A stretch of DNA of 64,000 nucleotides, from positions 372,001 through 436,000 of the forward strand of contig NW_026570230.1 in the NCBI RefSeq assembly GCF_019649055.1, in the 5' to 3' direction. The stretch comes from Paramacrobiotus metropolitanus. Its lineage: Eukaryota > Tardigrada > Eutardigrada > Parachela > Macrobiotidae. Shown one piece after another: positions 45,137 to 55,740 of the stretch. Within the stretch, counting starts at the first letter, position 1; each line of letters begins with the position of its first letter. The notes under the pieces were generated by a model. That model was given only the letters and a program-made list of their open reading frames with translations. It did no database searches and was not told the origin of the DNA. The position numbers were made by a program, and so were the translations under genes.

Positions 45137-46613
45137 ACACACATGTCTTAAAATTTTTGAATTTCTTACATTTTTTATGTTTTCTTAGGTTTTGTAACGT
45201 GTTTTTGTATTTTTTTTATGTTTTATTAAGTTTTATGTTTTTTTTGTGTGTTTGATTTTCCGTGCATGTACTCTGGAGCACGGTCGGTCAGTTTTCTGTA
45301 CTTTTTAACTTTAAACGGTCTGCTTCTTGGTTTTTTTGTTTTATTTGGTTTTCTCAAACGGAAAAGCAAACTGTAGTTCGACAAAACAGTTTTTCGAACA
45401 CATCGGGCAACAAAATTGTGGAAACGCCAATTGTCGGTCAGTATTCTGTCGGTCTGCCGGTTGGGTTATTCATTGATATGTCGTTGTACGAAAAGTCGAG
45501 AGGCGAAACAGAAACAAATGGCCCGCGCTCAAGCTCTGATTCTGACAACTCAAACTCTGGCCCTCAAAGTCTGGCTCTGAACGCAACACTCGAACCACTA
45601 AAACTGACCATAAATAAAATAGGTTCTCAGGTTTCTTCGGTTTACATTGTGTTTCTAATGTTGTTAAGTTTCTTAGGTTGTTAGGTTATCCTTAAGTTGT
45701 TAGGTCATTCGTAGGTATCCTAGGTTTACAATAAACTTCTTAGGTTCTTCGGTTGTATTGTAATTCTAGGTTATGCCAATATCAGATGGCGCTGGCTAAG
45801 CGCGCATCGTCCAACGACGGAGGAACAAAACAAACCCGGATGTAGGCTTTAATGCCGAAATCTGAACACACCGCGCTTTGCGCGCAAGCCAAGAACCAAC
45901 TGGTCTCTGTAGGCAGCGCAGCTGCCTTACAGAGCCATCAAAACGCATGAAAATGCCCAGACAGGAAAAAACCCAAAACCAACCAATGAGAGAAGGGCTG
46001 AATCATAAGCCCGCCCTGACACCAATGTGACTATGGTCACTTGCGTTATTTAAATTTTCTTAAGATTTCAAAAATTGTGGCAATAAGAAAAATAACCCAA
46101 GCTAAGAAAACTAAGAAACGTAAGAATAACCTAAAAAACCTAAGAAGCCTAAGAATGACCTAAGAAAACTAAAAGACCTAAGAATAACCTAAGAAACTTA
46201 AGAATAACTAAAAAATCTGAGAACCTAAGATAACCTAAGAATAACGCAAGAAACCTACGAAATTTTAAGAAACTTTTGTGCTACATAAATATTTAGCGCT
46301 CATTGCATTGGTAGGCGAGTATAGGGCGTTGGCTGTTCGCAGAGTAGAAAAAGATTATTTAACAGAAATGTGATGAACTGTTTCTTTCACATAATTATAT
46401 CTTTAGTGTAATGGCCATTTATGAAATTTAAAACTACGCATAGAAGTCGATTCCGTTTTAACTGTCACTTTTCTTGGTGGCAGGCAAATTTAAGTTATTT
46501 CTGCACTTTGAAAAATTGCCATGTTTTAACGCTTGCCAGTCGCGAAATGCCACATGCCACTGCCGGTGGCAACTGCCAGTGGCAGGTGCCACTTCCGCCT
46601 TTTACACCCTGCC
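45133..46613. mobile_element. TIR element, copy 2 (inverted, one end missing)
   Basis: It matches 21421-22896 in reverse complement over about 1.48 kb with few differences and ends in the same ccttttacaccctgcc terminus at 46613. The opposite terminus (the last ~270 bp in copy 1) is absent. The sequence switches directly to the Polinton capsid gene at the shared word agcacacacatg. No target duplication is present, which suggests a deletion or recombination joined the pieces. Confidence 0.85.
45262..45684 (+). CDS. Conserved ORF of the TIR element, copy 2
   Basis: It encodes the same polar protein as 22350-22706 with about 22 extra N-terminal residues and very few substitutions. See that entry for composition. 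No homology is recognised. Confidence 0.35.
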   Translation: MHVLWSTVGQFSVLFNFKRSASWFFCFIWFSQTEKQTVVRQNSFSNTSGNKIVETPIVGQYSVGLPVGLFIDMSLYEKSRGETETNGPRSSSDSDNSNSGPQSLALNATLEPLKLTINKIGSQVSSVYIVFLMLLSFLGC

Positions 46614-46620
46614 TACTTAG

Positions 46621-46816
46621 TTTGCAATTTCATGACGTATTTTACCAAAATCACATATTAAAAAACATTCCACTCGTTAAAATTTACCCCGGTCAAAAAA
46701 CACGTCGTCAATTACCCCCTATGGCAGCTACACACAGACCGTTAATTATCCCCTAGGGCAAACAATTTTGACCCCCCGGATAAATAAAACTGGTCAATTA
46801 TAGCCAGGATACTACT
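46621..46816 (-). repeat. Right terminal inverted repeat of the Polinton
   Basis: It ends atactact at 46816 and is followed by GGAATC. It retains segments with cccccggataaataaaactgg and the complement of the left repeat. Confidence 0.85.
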
Positions 46817-47466
46817 GGAATCGGTTCGAATTCCTCGTCTCGCCATGATAGTGGTTGTGATGGCCCTGGTTTGTCCGGGCTGTCCGATAGGACCTGGACG
46901 TCCTCATCGCCTGACAGCCGCTTCCCGAGCTGGGCGATCTTGGCTTCGCGACTCTTCTTGTCCTGGGCCTCTTGTTTCTTCTGGCGGTTTCGTTCGGCCT
47001 TTGGGTTCAGTGCGGTCCGCGGTATTTCCGCCTGGCTTCCACTCGGTTGAGGGGAGGATGGACGAGAGGCCTGTCTTGCCCTCTCTGGCTTCTTGGCTTT
47101 TCTCGGCTGTGTAACCAGGTATGAGTTAGCAGAATGGATCACCGATGCGCCAAACGCCAGATCTTCCAATGTACCTGATATGCGGAAACTCACTGGTTGG
47201 CCAAAGGGTATGTCGTCCACTTTGGTTGGGATAGTCGTTAAGGCTGTTGGAAGGGCAGCCGTTGAACCCGTTTCTGGCTGATTCTGGTCAGCTGGTGCTT
47301 TTGGTGGCGGAGTTGCCCTCGATGGTCCCGCCTGTTTTGGCTCTACTTGTGACGTCGCCACAACTGGCCCTGGCGGAGATGTGTCCATCGGTTCTGGTAC
47401 TGGAGGCGCTTGCGTCTGTGGCGGCACCACTGTTGGTGCCAATAATGACAACGGTTCGGTCATCAT
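46817..47466 (-). pseudogene. P/T-rich basic ORF of the unknown element, cut by the Polinton
   Basis: The frame runs MMTEPLSLLAPTVVPPQTQA, a proline/threonine-rich stretch, a folded-looking part (IPFGQPVSFRISGTLEDLAF, VIHSANSYLVTQPRK), a lysine/arginine-rich helix (NPKAERNRQKKQEAQDKKSR), then an acidic end. The last codons before the stop at 46798 come from the Polinton terminus; the host frame ends at 46817 and resumes at 38538 in the same phase. Confidence 0.55.
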
Positions 47467-47509
47467 TGGTCCTTCTCCGGTGAGGGGAACAGGCGCCGAC
47501 GCCTTCTGT

Positions 47510-49078
47510 TCAAGTAATCTTCCACCATCTGAGCACCAATTGACGAAAGATTTCGGTGATCATTTCGTTATCTTCCGGCTTGTTCAGGTCCTTAGCCTCT
47601 TGTCTCTTTCTGAAGAGGTAAGGATATTGCCGTCTGTCATTATGGTCAGCGTGGGCCAGAAGGTGCCTCTTCTCCGTTGGAGTCGAGGCACTCATGGGCA
47701 TCAGGGCCTCACTGGCTTCCGCACGCTGAGTCGGAAGTTCAATGACCATTTGGGCTAATTCTGGAACCAAAGGTGCTGATGCGGTAACGGTAACTTGTAC
47801 TTCCTGGACCGTGGGGTCCGCGGCCACCGTTGGTGGCGGGATTCGTTCCTCGGTTATGGTTAATGAATGGTTGTTGAGAGGATGAAGTACGAGGAGAGGC
47901 TTAGTATTCGTGATCACCTAAAAAACTAGCGAGAATTCGCGATCACCGTGCCCGGGTTGTGCAGATCAGTCACTTACCAGCCAGCCACCAGGGGAAGGCA
48001 GTCCAGTGACACTCCACACAGCCATTGGACTTGATTGCCTTCCCTTGGTGGCTGGGTGGCGACGGGCTGTTCTGCACAACCCGGGCACGGTGATCGCGCT
48101 AGTTTTTCAAGTGATCACGAATACTAAGCTTGTCCTCGTATCCATCTTCTCTTTGGCTGGTGATTTGCCTGACCGGCTCGGTGTGAACCTGGCTGGTGGT
48201 GGTCCTGGGGTAGGCATACTTGGCAGGCGCGCCAGAGTTGATGTGGCGCGACCAGGAGAAGTCCTTTTTTCCGGAGACCGACTTTGGCGGGGTGATCCCT
48301 TCATTAGAGGGGATTTGCTCCTTGCGGTCTCATATAGGACTCTTTGAAGGTCTTTGTCCAAGTCGGACTCTTCTTCGCTGTACAGGACGCCATAAAAAGC
48401 CCGCTGGTAGGTTAGGACGTTTGTCCTCATTTTCAACCTCCTCCGGTGGGAGTTGGTCTTCCAATGGTTGGCGTGGTCGTGGTTCAACTGTCCAGGTTCT
48501 TGGGTTGATATGTAGCCCGCGTATGTAGATCGCATGTGCAATGATTTCGCCAGGCAGTGGGCGCTCGCGAAGGGCCTGGCTATTGTTTCTTATAGCCATC
48601 AGTCTTTGGATGAGCAGGTTCCGCTCCTGGACCAATAGCTGACACCCTCGGTTGAAGCGGTCAACTTCGTAGTCGGTTAAGGTCGGATCGCCGGCGCGTA
48701 GTCGCTGACGCATGTCCTCCTCAATTAAGTTTAAGCGTAGATCAACTTCTAGGATCTCGCTGACCAATTCGTCATGCGGGTCTTGCTGCGTTGGACCCGT
48801 ATGGGCCAACTGAATACGATGCCTCGTTGGAGGCTCGTCCCGCAATGGCTGGAATGTCCCTGATGGGAGTGGTCGTGTTTGCGGTGGTGAAAGCACATGT
48901 CCTTTTCCAGGGATTTCTTGGGTGGTGACTTCTTTTTGGCCGGTAGGCCCCAAAGCACCAAAGTTGGCTGGTCGGTCGAAGGTTTAAGTTTATGTGGTCC
49001 GGGCCTGGTTGGGCCAGGAAGTTCTAAGTCCAATGGTTGTCCTCTCCAAGCAGGGAGTGACTGTTGTGAAGGAGGCTA
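47510..49078 (-). pseudogene. Middle ORFs of the unknown element, with MITE insertion
   Basis: From the high end the frames give PPSQQSLPAWRGQP...GLPAKKKSPPKK (to 48749), a helical block DELVSEILEVDLRLNLIEED with LLVQERNLLIQRLMAIRNNS and a IAHAIYIRGLHINPRTW motif (48953-48330). Next is a short RS/P-rich block (48541-48141), and after the MITE a P/T-rich block ending EIFRQLVLRWW (47917-47510). At least three frame changes occur. The helical block resembles a structural or gag-like domain only in a general way. Confidence 0.5.
47890..48138. mobile_element. 249-bp palindromic MITE with TA target
   Basis: Inverted ends CGAGGA(g)AGGCTTAGTATTCG surround a long palindrome whose arms contain ctagcgagaattcgcgatca, ccgtgcccgggttgtgcaga and ccagccacca. 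TA flanks both ends (47888-47889 and 48139-48140). It lies inside the minus-strand unknown element. A partial copy is at 29481. Confidence 0.85.
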
Positions 49079-50776
49079 CTGCAGCTCGACCCAACACACA
49101 CTGATGGTCCCACACTGATGACCATACGCTAGCAACATGGTTGCTATACTACGCCACATCTCCCCCCAGTGGGGAACCCACTCACAAAAAAATAGAAAAT
49201 ACTTGCAGAATCGACATTAATAACATTAAAAAAAAGAATATTCACGAATATGAATGGTTTTCGGTTCCTCCACTGGCAAGTCCAAGGTAGTGCTTATTTC
49301 CGTTTCTTGCGCTTCGCTTTCTTACGCTTCCCAATCACCTCCGAAGTGATTTCCGGCTCGGCCTCGGCGTCCGCAACAGCAACTATCGCCTCGCACTGGC
49401 TTTGACTTGGTCGTGCACTACAGCTGATTCCGTCCCCGTACGCCGTACCGCTATTTCTCCGTTCTTCGGTTCCGTCCGCCATGCGCCCGTAGGCGGTTGT
49501 GTCACTCACAAACAACACTTCTGCCTGATCCATCTGGGAACCTTCGTTTGCGGAATTTCTGCCATCCCGCTGCTCCAGCGCACGGCACCGTTCCACTAGT
49601 TCATTCAGCTGCCTGCTTACGGTATCTAACACGCACCACACAGAGTCCAGCGAGTCGTCTGTGCTCTCCGGGGCGATGTTGATGCCCATGACATCAAACT
49701 CTTCGTTGATGAGCATTGTTCGCCTCCCGCCTTGGTGCTGTTCCCGCTCTTTAGGCTCAGAGCGGCACATCCTAGCAATGTAGCCTCGTTTGCCACAGTT
49801 GCCACACCGGACATCTTTCGCCCAGCAGTCCGCCTTTCTGTGGTCCACATCGCCACAGGAATAACACCCTGCGCCTCCCCGCGCAGTCGACCATTGTCAG
49901 CAGAATTGCTGCCGCGTTCGTCCGGGCTGCTCCCTTCATCTCGCCCACCGCCTCTCCTGCGGCTTCCGCCTGTGCCGTCGCTTCTTCCCTCAGCTCGGCC
50001 TAGTTGACCTTGACTGCGACCTTGGCCACGCCCTTCTGCTTTCGTGCGCACGATGGCTACGTCAGCCACTTCCGTGGACGCCTGGCCTCGCTTGGTGGTC
50101 TTGGCCAGCTCGTATTGGTTGTCTTGGCCATCTCCAGGGCTTTTTCAAGCGTCGTGAAATCCTTGGTCATGAGGTGCTGACGCGTGGCATCGCTGGCCAC
50201 ACCGTTCAGGAATGTCGACGACATGTTCTTTTCCAGCACGTCCGCTGGGAACCCGCAGCTGATGGCCTTTCGGCGCAGCTTGTTGGAAAACTCCAACAAT
50301 GTATCCCCGGCCTCCTGACGCAACTGGAAATACATCGCCCACTCTACTGTCGCGTTGGTCTTCCGGACCTATGCCTGCTCCAGTTTGTCCACAATCTGAG
50401 CACTGGTGTAATCGTCCGGGTCACGCGGCAGGTACGCCCAAGGCGTCCAGCAGGATGGCCTTCTGTTCGTCAGTGTCCGTGACCTTCCTTAACTTAATGT
50501 AGTTGCGGTATCGAAACTGCCATGACCTCCACGTCATGACCGCAGGTTCAAACCGCAGAAGACCAGATCCACCATTCTCCTCACGGGGCGCTGCGGAAGC
50601 CGTAGAAGCAGTCACATTACCCGTACTGGGCATTTCTACTACGCGGAGTATCACACTAGTCGTACCTTCACGCCACTGTCACGTCTTAGTACTTTACTGC
50701 CGCTCGACCCAACACACACTGATGGTCTCACACTGATGACCATACGCTAGCAACATGGTTGCTATACTACGCCACA
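49079..50776 (-). mobile_element. Gag-only LTR retrotransposon, copy 2 (inverted)
   Basis: It is the same element as 11830-13564, on the minus strand. The 5' LTR is 50677-50776 (TGTGGCGTAG...GACGTGACA) and the 3' LTR 49079-49158, which lacks its last ~20 bp. Both LTRs share a catcagtgtg duplication not seen in copy 1, so the copies represent subfamilies. It is inserted in the unknown element between ORFs of that element. Confidence 0.85.
49294..50654 (-). pseudogene. gag: gag polyprotein of copy 2
   Basis: Blocks correspond one for one to copy 1: LRFEPAVMTWRSWQFRYRNY and KVTDTDEQKAILLDALGV (50654-50421), a TAG, QLRQEAGDTLLEFSNKLRRK (50335-50057), the RG-rich linker (50069 down), and knuckles CYSCGDVDHRKADC and CGNCGKRGYIARMC. 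The lysine/arginine-rich end closes at 49294. The change of frame after the capsid part and before the knuckles is the same as in copy 1. A small deletion near DALGV distinguishes it. Confidence 0.75.
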
Positions 50777-51564
50777 CTCCTCCGGTTCTGGGGAGTCCTC
50801 CTCCTTTTTCTGAATCTGGGCGACTCTGGGCCACCAGTTGTGGCTGGTGTGGCCATTCTTTCTGTGACGGGCTTATCTCTGGTCGATATCCTAGCCGTTT
50901 ACCGGACGATGTGCCTCTGATGTATCGCCTTCAATTTGTCTTGGCGTGTCGTGGTCTGCGATGATGCGGTGGGCTCATCCACGACCATAGGACTTGTCGG
51001 TGCACCAGTCGGTTGGGCTGGTGCCGACTAAAGTTGGGCCGGCTTCTCCGGCGCAAGCTCAAGGGTTTTGTCGAGCAAGCTCACTTCCATTTCGATATCC
51101 TGCGGTGGAGTCTCCGTTCTGTTGTCCGCGGTGGCGGGTCCGACAGTATCCGCAGGTTGACTTGATGTTGGCGCAGGAACGCTTGGTGCTGAGGCCACTG
51201 TTGGTACTGGGACCAAAGTTGGGTCCACTGGTACTGAGGCGACCGGTGCATGCATGGTGGCTGGCGCCGTTGCCGTTGCCACTGAGTCTGGTCGCCGTTC
51301 GTTAACTAGATCAAAGTCACCGGGGCGTTCTGCCGTTAAAGGGCCGGGTCGGTGGACCTTAAAGTAATTTTCGATAAATTCTAAAAGCCATTTGTGGGTG
51401 TAGTCTAGAACATTTAGCGATTCGCCGGTAGGCATCGTACTATTCTGGGTAAGTTTCTTGAGTAGAGCTATCCGATGGAATAATCTCTGCTGCTGTTGGG
51501 TCAGCCGGGCCACTTCTGGGTCAAAAGGGCTGAGCCCGCTGAAGTCCCGTGTGCGGTTGGGCAT
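50777..51564 (-). pseudogene. Helical/P-T-rich ORF of the unknown element, 3' part cut by an LTR element
   Basis: The frame begins PNRTRDFSGLSPFDPEVARL and then LTQQQQRLFHRIALLKKLTQ, LDYTHKWLLEFIENYFKVHR, followed by a long P/T/A-rich tail. It meets a TAG at 51028-51030. Past that stop the same frame reads on with similar composition (QPTGAPTSPMVVDEPTASSQ), through one more stop, up to the inserted LTR element at 50776. The helical part is unlike anything I can name. Confidence 0.5.
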
Positions 51565-51720
51565 ACGACGATCAATATCCTCGGCGTCTCTGGTCAGGTT
51601 GCCGATTCTCAGCGCTTGAGGGATCGTTATTTGGGTGGTGCCAGTGTCCGCTCGCGTAACCTTTTGCGCAGGGCTTTTTGCTCATCTTTCCGCTGTCGGC
51701 GAAGAGTACGACGGCCTGGT

Positions 51721-52062
51721 TTAACAGTTTCTGCCAGCTGTATAAAGTTCGGTCTGCAGTTTGCGGATTACCAGTGCCCCGGCTCTGAGTTGGAGAAAGG
51801 CTGGGACATCTTCGTCATCACTGGACTCTTCAGACGACTGGTTGTCGGAGTTAGTGTCTGGTGAGTCGCTTGAGCTTTGGACGTCCGAATCGGTGGACTC
51901 GGGTTTGTCGTCCTGCTCTACGGTTGGCTCGCCGTTGGCCTCGGTAGAGGCTGGCGCGTCTTCGGTCACCGTAGGTGCCGGTTCGGTCATGGGATCCGCT
52001 TCTCGGTTCCCTGGCGTTCCGGTCGCGATTTTCTGATTCTTAGGTTCGTCCGGTTCAGCCAA
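51721..52062 (-). CDS. Acidic, low-complexity ORF of the unknown element
   Basis: The frame runs from MAEPDEPKNQKIATGTPGNR through a strongly acidic serine/aspartate tract (SSSDSPDTNSDNQSSEESSD) to LQLRAGALVIRKLQTELYTA and stops. The composition suggests a disordered linker of a larger polyprotein. No enzyme motif is visible. Confidence 0.45.
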   Translation of the reverse strand: MAEPDEPKNQKIATGTPGNREADPMTEPAPTVTEDAPASTEANGEPTVEQDDKPESTDSDVQSSSDSPDTNSDNQSSEESSDDEDVPAFLQLRAGALVIRKLQTELYTAGRNC

Positions 52063-52755
52063 AGCGGTTAGACGGTCCTCGTTAGGGAGTGGTGAGGCTG
52101 GTCGGCCTCCTGTCCACCGTTGGGCGGCACGGGTCTATATGGCCGGTATTACCGCTTCAACGTCGTCTCCACACAGAGGACATTTCAGTTGGACAGCCTC
52201 TGGTGAAGGGTCCTGCGTTTGGTTGCTGGTATCCCTCCTTTGATCTCCCTGTTCTGATGTGGACCATCATTGAAGCGCACTCCTGTCGCTATGTGCGGTG
52301 CTACTTCAAGCAATGATTCCGGTATGGTCCTGACGTTAAGCAGGTCCTGGTCATACCTTGTCCATATGGTGGTGGTTGCACCAGGATTTTTGGCCATAAA
52401 TCGTTTCAATTGAATTGTGGCGTCGAAGAGGTCTGAGCACATTTTGTTTAGTCGTCGAGGGATTTTCATATGGTACTCTTTGTATTCCCACCACAGGGCT
52501 ACCCGTTCGTCTTCCCAGAGTATTCCTTCCTCTTCGAGTTTTTCTTCCTCTTCGAGTTCTTCTATGGTCTCCACAAATGTTACAGATTTTGCGTCCAGCT
52601 TGCCAGTCTGCTGGTTCACCTACCACTTTTTGGTAAGTCTGTTCAATGGCCAGTTGGTCAGCACGGTATAAGAGGAAATTTCTGACCCCCGTTAACCATA
52701 TCTTGTATTGCTGGACCAGTTGCTCCTTAATTTCTTCATTGGGCACTGGGCGTTG

Positions 52756-52775
52756 TGCCTCTGGTATCGGGATAG
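52756..52775 (-). repeat. 20-bp motif CTATCCCGATACCAGAGGCA, site 1
   Basis: One of four perfect copies. It lies in coding sequence for IPIPEA in the minus-strand element, 207 bp from site 2. Confidence 0.9.
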
Positions 52776-52962
52776 TCTTTACTATCCCGTGAGTTAGCTT
52801 GAGCATGCCAGCGCGGAATTAGGTAACGTGCCGTTCAATGGCGTTATGGACGCGCGGTTTCAAGATGAAGCCTTCAATGGTATCCAGGAATTCCGAATAG
52901 GTAGAAGCTTATGTGGTCGGGTGATCAATCCGATTTATCGTTACTTCATTGTCGGATCCCGG

Positions 52963-52982
52963 TGCCTCTGGTATCGGGATAG
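52963..52982 (-). repeat. 20-bp motif, site 2
   Basis: A perfect copy, again coding IPIPEA. The base after the motif (C on the minus strand) is also shared with site 1. Confidence 0.9.
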
Positions 52983-53200
52983 ACTTTACCGCGTCCCAAA
53001 CGATTTCTTTGTTTGGCTTCGAGATGAAGGTAAACTTGGAGTGGAGGTAGTCGCACCAAAGTAGGACTTGCACGTTCGTAGTCGTCGGTTGGACGAAGGA
53101 CGTGTAATGATAGGTGATCATTCTGGCGCCCGGCGCACCACCCCTCGGGTACGCACAGGGCGCTGCTTAATATAGAGGGGGGCGATACTGCCCTAGCCAC

Positions 53201-54261
53201 TAGGCCTCACCTCGCCAGTCTGCCTTTGCCCAATTCCCGTATCACTTTGTATGTTAAAATTTTACCAGCTGTATGTATGTGCGTGTGAATGCCAACTGCC
53301 ATAAGTATCATACTTAATAGTATTGTGGCCAGTTAAATAAGTACTTGTTTCATCACTTTGCTGGATGCAATAGTAAGACTATGCTATGCATACCCATGAG
53401 TGATTAATTCAAAAAAATAATTACAAAGATCGATTGTATAATATAAGCAAAAAAATTCTCATTAAATCTTATTTATTATTCATAGGATGTATTGATATAA
53501 CGCAATGTATGATTACAGTACTGTACGGTATATCGTATAATGGATCGCTAATTACAAAAACGCAAAAACGCAAGTGGTCGGTAATTAATCATTCTTCATC
53601 AATGTACTAGCCGTTTAGGGTTAATATTATTAATTGCACTCTACAACTGCACTCTACTCCAAGCAGAAGTGTCAAGTTGTGAAGTGGATGACCTACTGCT
53701 GCTGTTGCTGATGCAGCTCGGTGATCACACAGGCATGCTGTCTGAGGAAGACTGCGGGCCGTGTGCAAAGTCGCAGCTGCTGGTGCGGCTGCACTTCCTA
53801 TTTGGTCAGCGTTCATTTGATTTTCCTGTGCAATGCACTGCAGCGCAGTGATAAGTAAAAATGTTGCATGCGTGAAAAAAATTAGAAAATAGCCATTTAG
53901 CTTGCGTTCCCATGGCTGTTATCAGCGCAGTGAAGCGTAAACAATTCATTGCACTACACTGGCTAGAACTGTTGCTTTGCTGCAGTAATGGCATCGTCTA
54001 AATTCTCCTGATAATTTTTTTCTCTGTCAGAAATAACAACTCAAAGAGTGAAAGCAAGCTCGATAAGGTAAGATGCAACGCGGACAGCTAACCCAGTCAT
54101 CTCATAATTTGATTATCGGAGTATTCAGTTTATTTTGCAGCTGGGTTTATATTTGCCAGGGTAGAATATTTCACTAATTTGTTAGCTGTCTTTTTCATCT
54201 GTGCCAACACAATAATTCTCCGTAATTTTAAGCAATTAATGCGAACCACCGTGCATACATA
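53201..54261. other. Intergenic, probable 5' region of the mucin-like gene
   Basis: AT-rich sequence without a supported gene. A short frame at 53669-53851 has no family resemblance. The promoter of the downstream gene should lie here, but I cannot point to a certain TATA or initiator. Confidence 0.4.
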
Positions 54262-55673
54262 ATGATGGCAGCGATTTTGAAATTAGTCAGCGCTGTGGCT
54301 GTAATATGTGTAATTGCTGTCTGCAGCGTAGTTTACGGTCAGTATTATCCCATCGTCGCTACCAACACCGCCGTCGCTGCCGCCGCTTGTCCGTACTTCT
54401 GCACCTGCAAGCCTAATATCTGGCAGTGTTCGAGTAGCAGTGCAATGACCTGGCCGCTGGATAATAAACCGCATGTCGTTGTGAGAGGTGTAAAAATGTT
54501 GGATATGACAGGATCGGATGTGAATGTGCTCCCGAATTGGCCGCCAACCCATAACTTCCCGGATCTGCAGCTAATCTTCCTGGTCAACACAATCTTTGAA
54601 GGTTACCAATGCCGCGAGCTGGAATGCTTGGAGAAACTCGGTTTAAAGATTATCGCTCCGCGATGTGGCAAAGGTTAGTTTATGCACCAACAATTATCCA
54701 GGTAATTATTAGGAATTCAAATTTATAGATAATATATATTAGTAATTTATATTCGTAGATAAACGTAATGGTTGCGCATATCCCCCGTGCTGTCCGTGGT
54801 CCACCAGCAGCTTTCCTCCAGCCGGGTTTCCAACGCTTAGGCCACTGCCGTATCCGCCCGGTGCTTTTACTACCGCAGCTACTGGTAAGGAGAAGCACAC
54901 TCGTGCATTGTTATAGCACGTCTGATAGAAGCTACAATAAAACGGCCGTTATTTATTGCCGTTTTTATTGTACCTAGCTGTCCCCACCACCACCATCACC
55001 ACCACCACTACCACTACCACAACAACAGCGACTGCCGCAATCAAAGAAATTGAGCAAGAACCCATTGCAACACCCGCCGCAGTATTTAGTACAATTAAGC
55101 AAGAGATCAACAGCAGCAACAGTGGTGGCACATCAGATTCGGCTTTCATGTCTTACATTGTTTTTCAATATAATATTTCCGACTCTGTTCATGCTCCTGT
55201 CACTTCCACCCCATTTGATTTGAATGTCCGTTCTTTGACCACCACCACCACCACCACCACCACAAAGTCCGGTGGAACATTAAATTATATCGATAGCAAT
55301 ATGAGCAGCAGCATGAGCATCAGCAGATCACCAGGAAATATATCTCAATCACTAAACAACACCCTCTCCACCACGGCTGTGTACGACGATGAGTTATCAT
55401 CGGATACGGCGGCAACCGGCATGGCTATCACACCGTCAACAACAACAATTTTCCCCCAAAATACCACTGCTGCTGCTGCTGCTGCGGCGCCCATTCTCCG
55501 AATCGCAAATAGTACTGTTGGTCTATTGGCATTTGCCCATACGGTTCAGAATGGCAGCACCGCAATCGTCAGCACGGCTGTGCCATCGTCGCCAATGAGT
55601 AAGAGTACGAGTACAACCACGACGACAACGATCACGCCGTCACCGACGACGACGACAACGATCACGCCGTCAC

Positions 55674-55740
<67 letters not shown>

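Larger units (their letters stand above)
38545..46816 (+). mobile_element. Degenerate Polinton/Maverick, 8.27 kb
   Basis: Terminal inverted repeats of about 190 bp start AGTAGTAT and contain ccggggggtc and gccctaggggataattaacg. They are flanked by AGAATC (38539-38544) and GGAATC (46817-46822), a 6-bp target duplication with one mismatch, as is usual for Polintons. The gene set, all on the plus strand, is packaging ATPase, a GGFIGAILP-type small protein, a repeat-rich basic protein, retroviral-type integrase with chromodomain, minor capsid protein, a pVI-like protein and the major capsid N-terminus. No protein-primed DNA polymerase or cysteine protease is seen. The normal size is 15-20 kb, so this copy is heavily deleted as well as nonsense-riddled. 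Confidence 0.9.
52185..53121 (-). pseudogene. IPIPEA/coiled-coil module of the unknown element
   Basis: Read from the high-coordinate end: VKSIPIPEAPGSDNE...INRIDHPTT and stop, then a second IPIPEA (KTIPIPEAQRPVPNEEIKEQ), then LTGVRNFLLYRADQLAIEQT. A frame change leads to FVETIEELEEEEKLEEEGIL, WEDERVALWWEYKEYHMKIP and TIWTRYDQDLLNVRTIPESL. Every one of these blocks has a counterpart in the same order at 63290-63960 on the plus strand (INRLDHPINPG; WFSGIRHLLET; ALEEEIIEWEEKRIVLHAQF; SFWSRYGEDTRIIRVVSDSE). The glutamate-rich part is probably coiled coil. The function is unknown. Confidence 0.6.
35300..53200 (-). mobile_element. Large multi-ORF element of unknown class (minus strand, interrupted)
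   Basis: Long minus-strand frames, rich in P, T, E and R and GC-richer than their surroundings, occupy 53121-50777, 49078-46817 and 38538-35300. The gaps are a gag-only LTR element (49079-50776) and a Polinton (38545-46816); a MITE (47890-48138) lies in the second block. About 7.7 kb of element sequence remains. The 46817-47466 frame continues in phase into 38220-38538 when the Polinton and one target copy are left out. The first module matches the plus-strand element at 63.3-64 kb. I recognise no enzyme. Frame changes and stops show that this copy is decayed. Retroelement ancestry is plausible because the related copy follows a Ty3-type gag. Confidence 0.65.

Noticed and set aside
46798-46816. 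Natural C-terminus of the P/T-rich ORF (last codons before the stop)
   Set aside because: These codons are Polinton terminal-repeat sequence; the host frame is interrupted at 46817.
52756-52982. 20-bp motif as a tRNA primer-binding site
   Set aside because: The tgg-containing strand would be antisense to the element ORFs and the motif is duplicated within coding sequence, unlike a PBS next to an LTR. Comparison with tRNA 3' ends would be needed to revive the idea.
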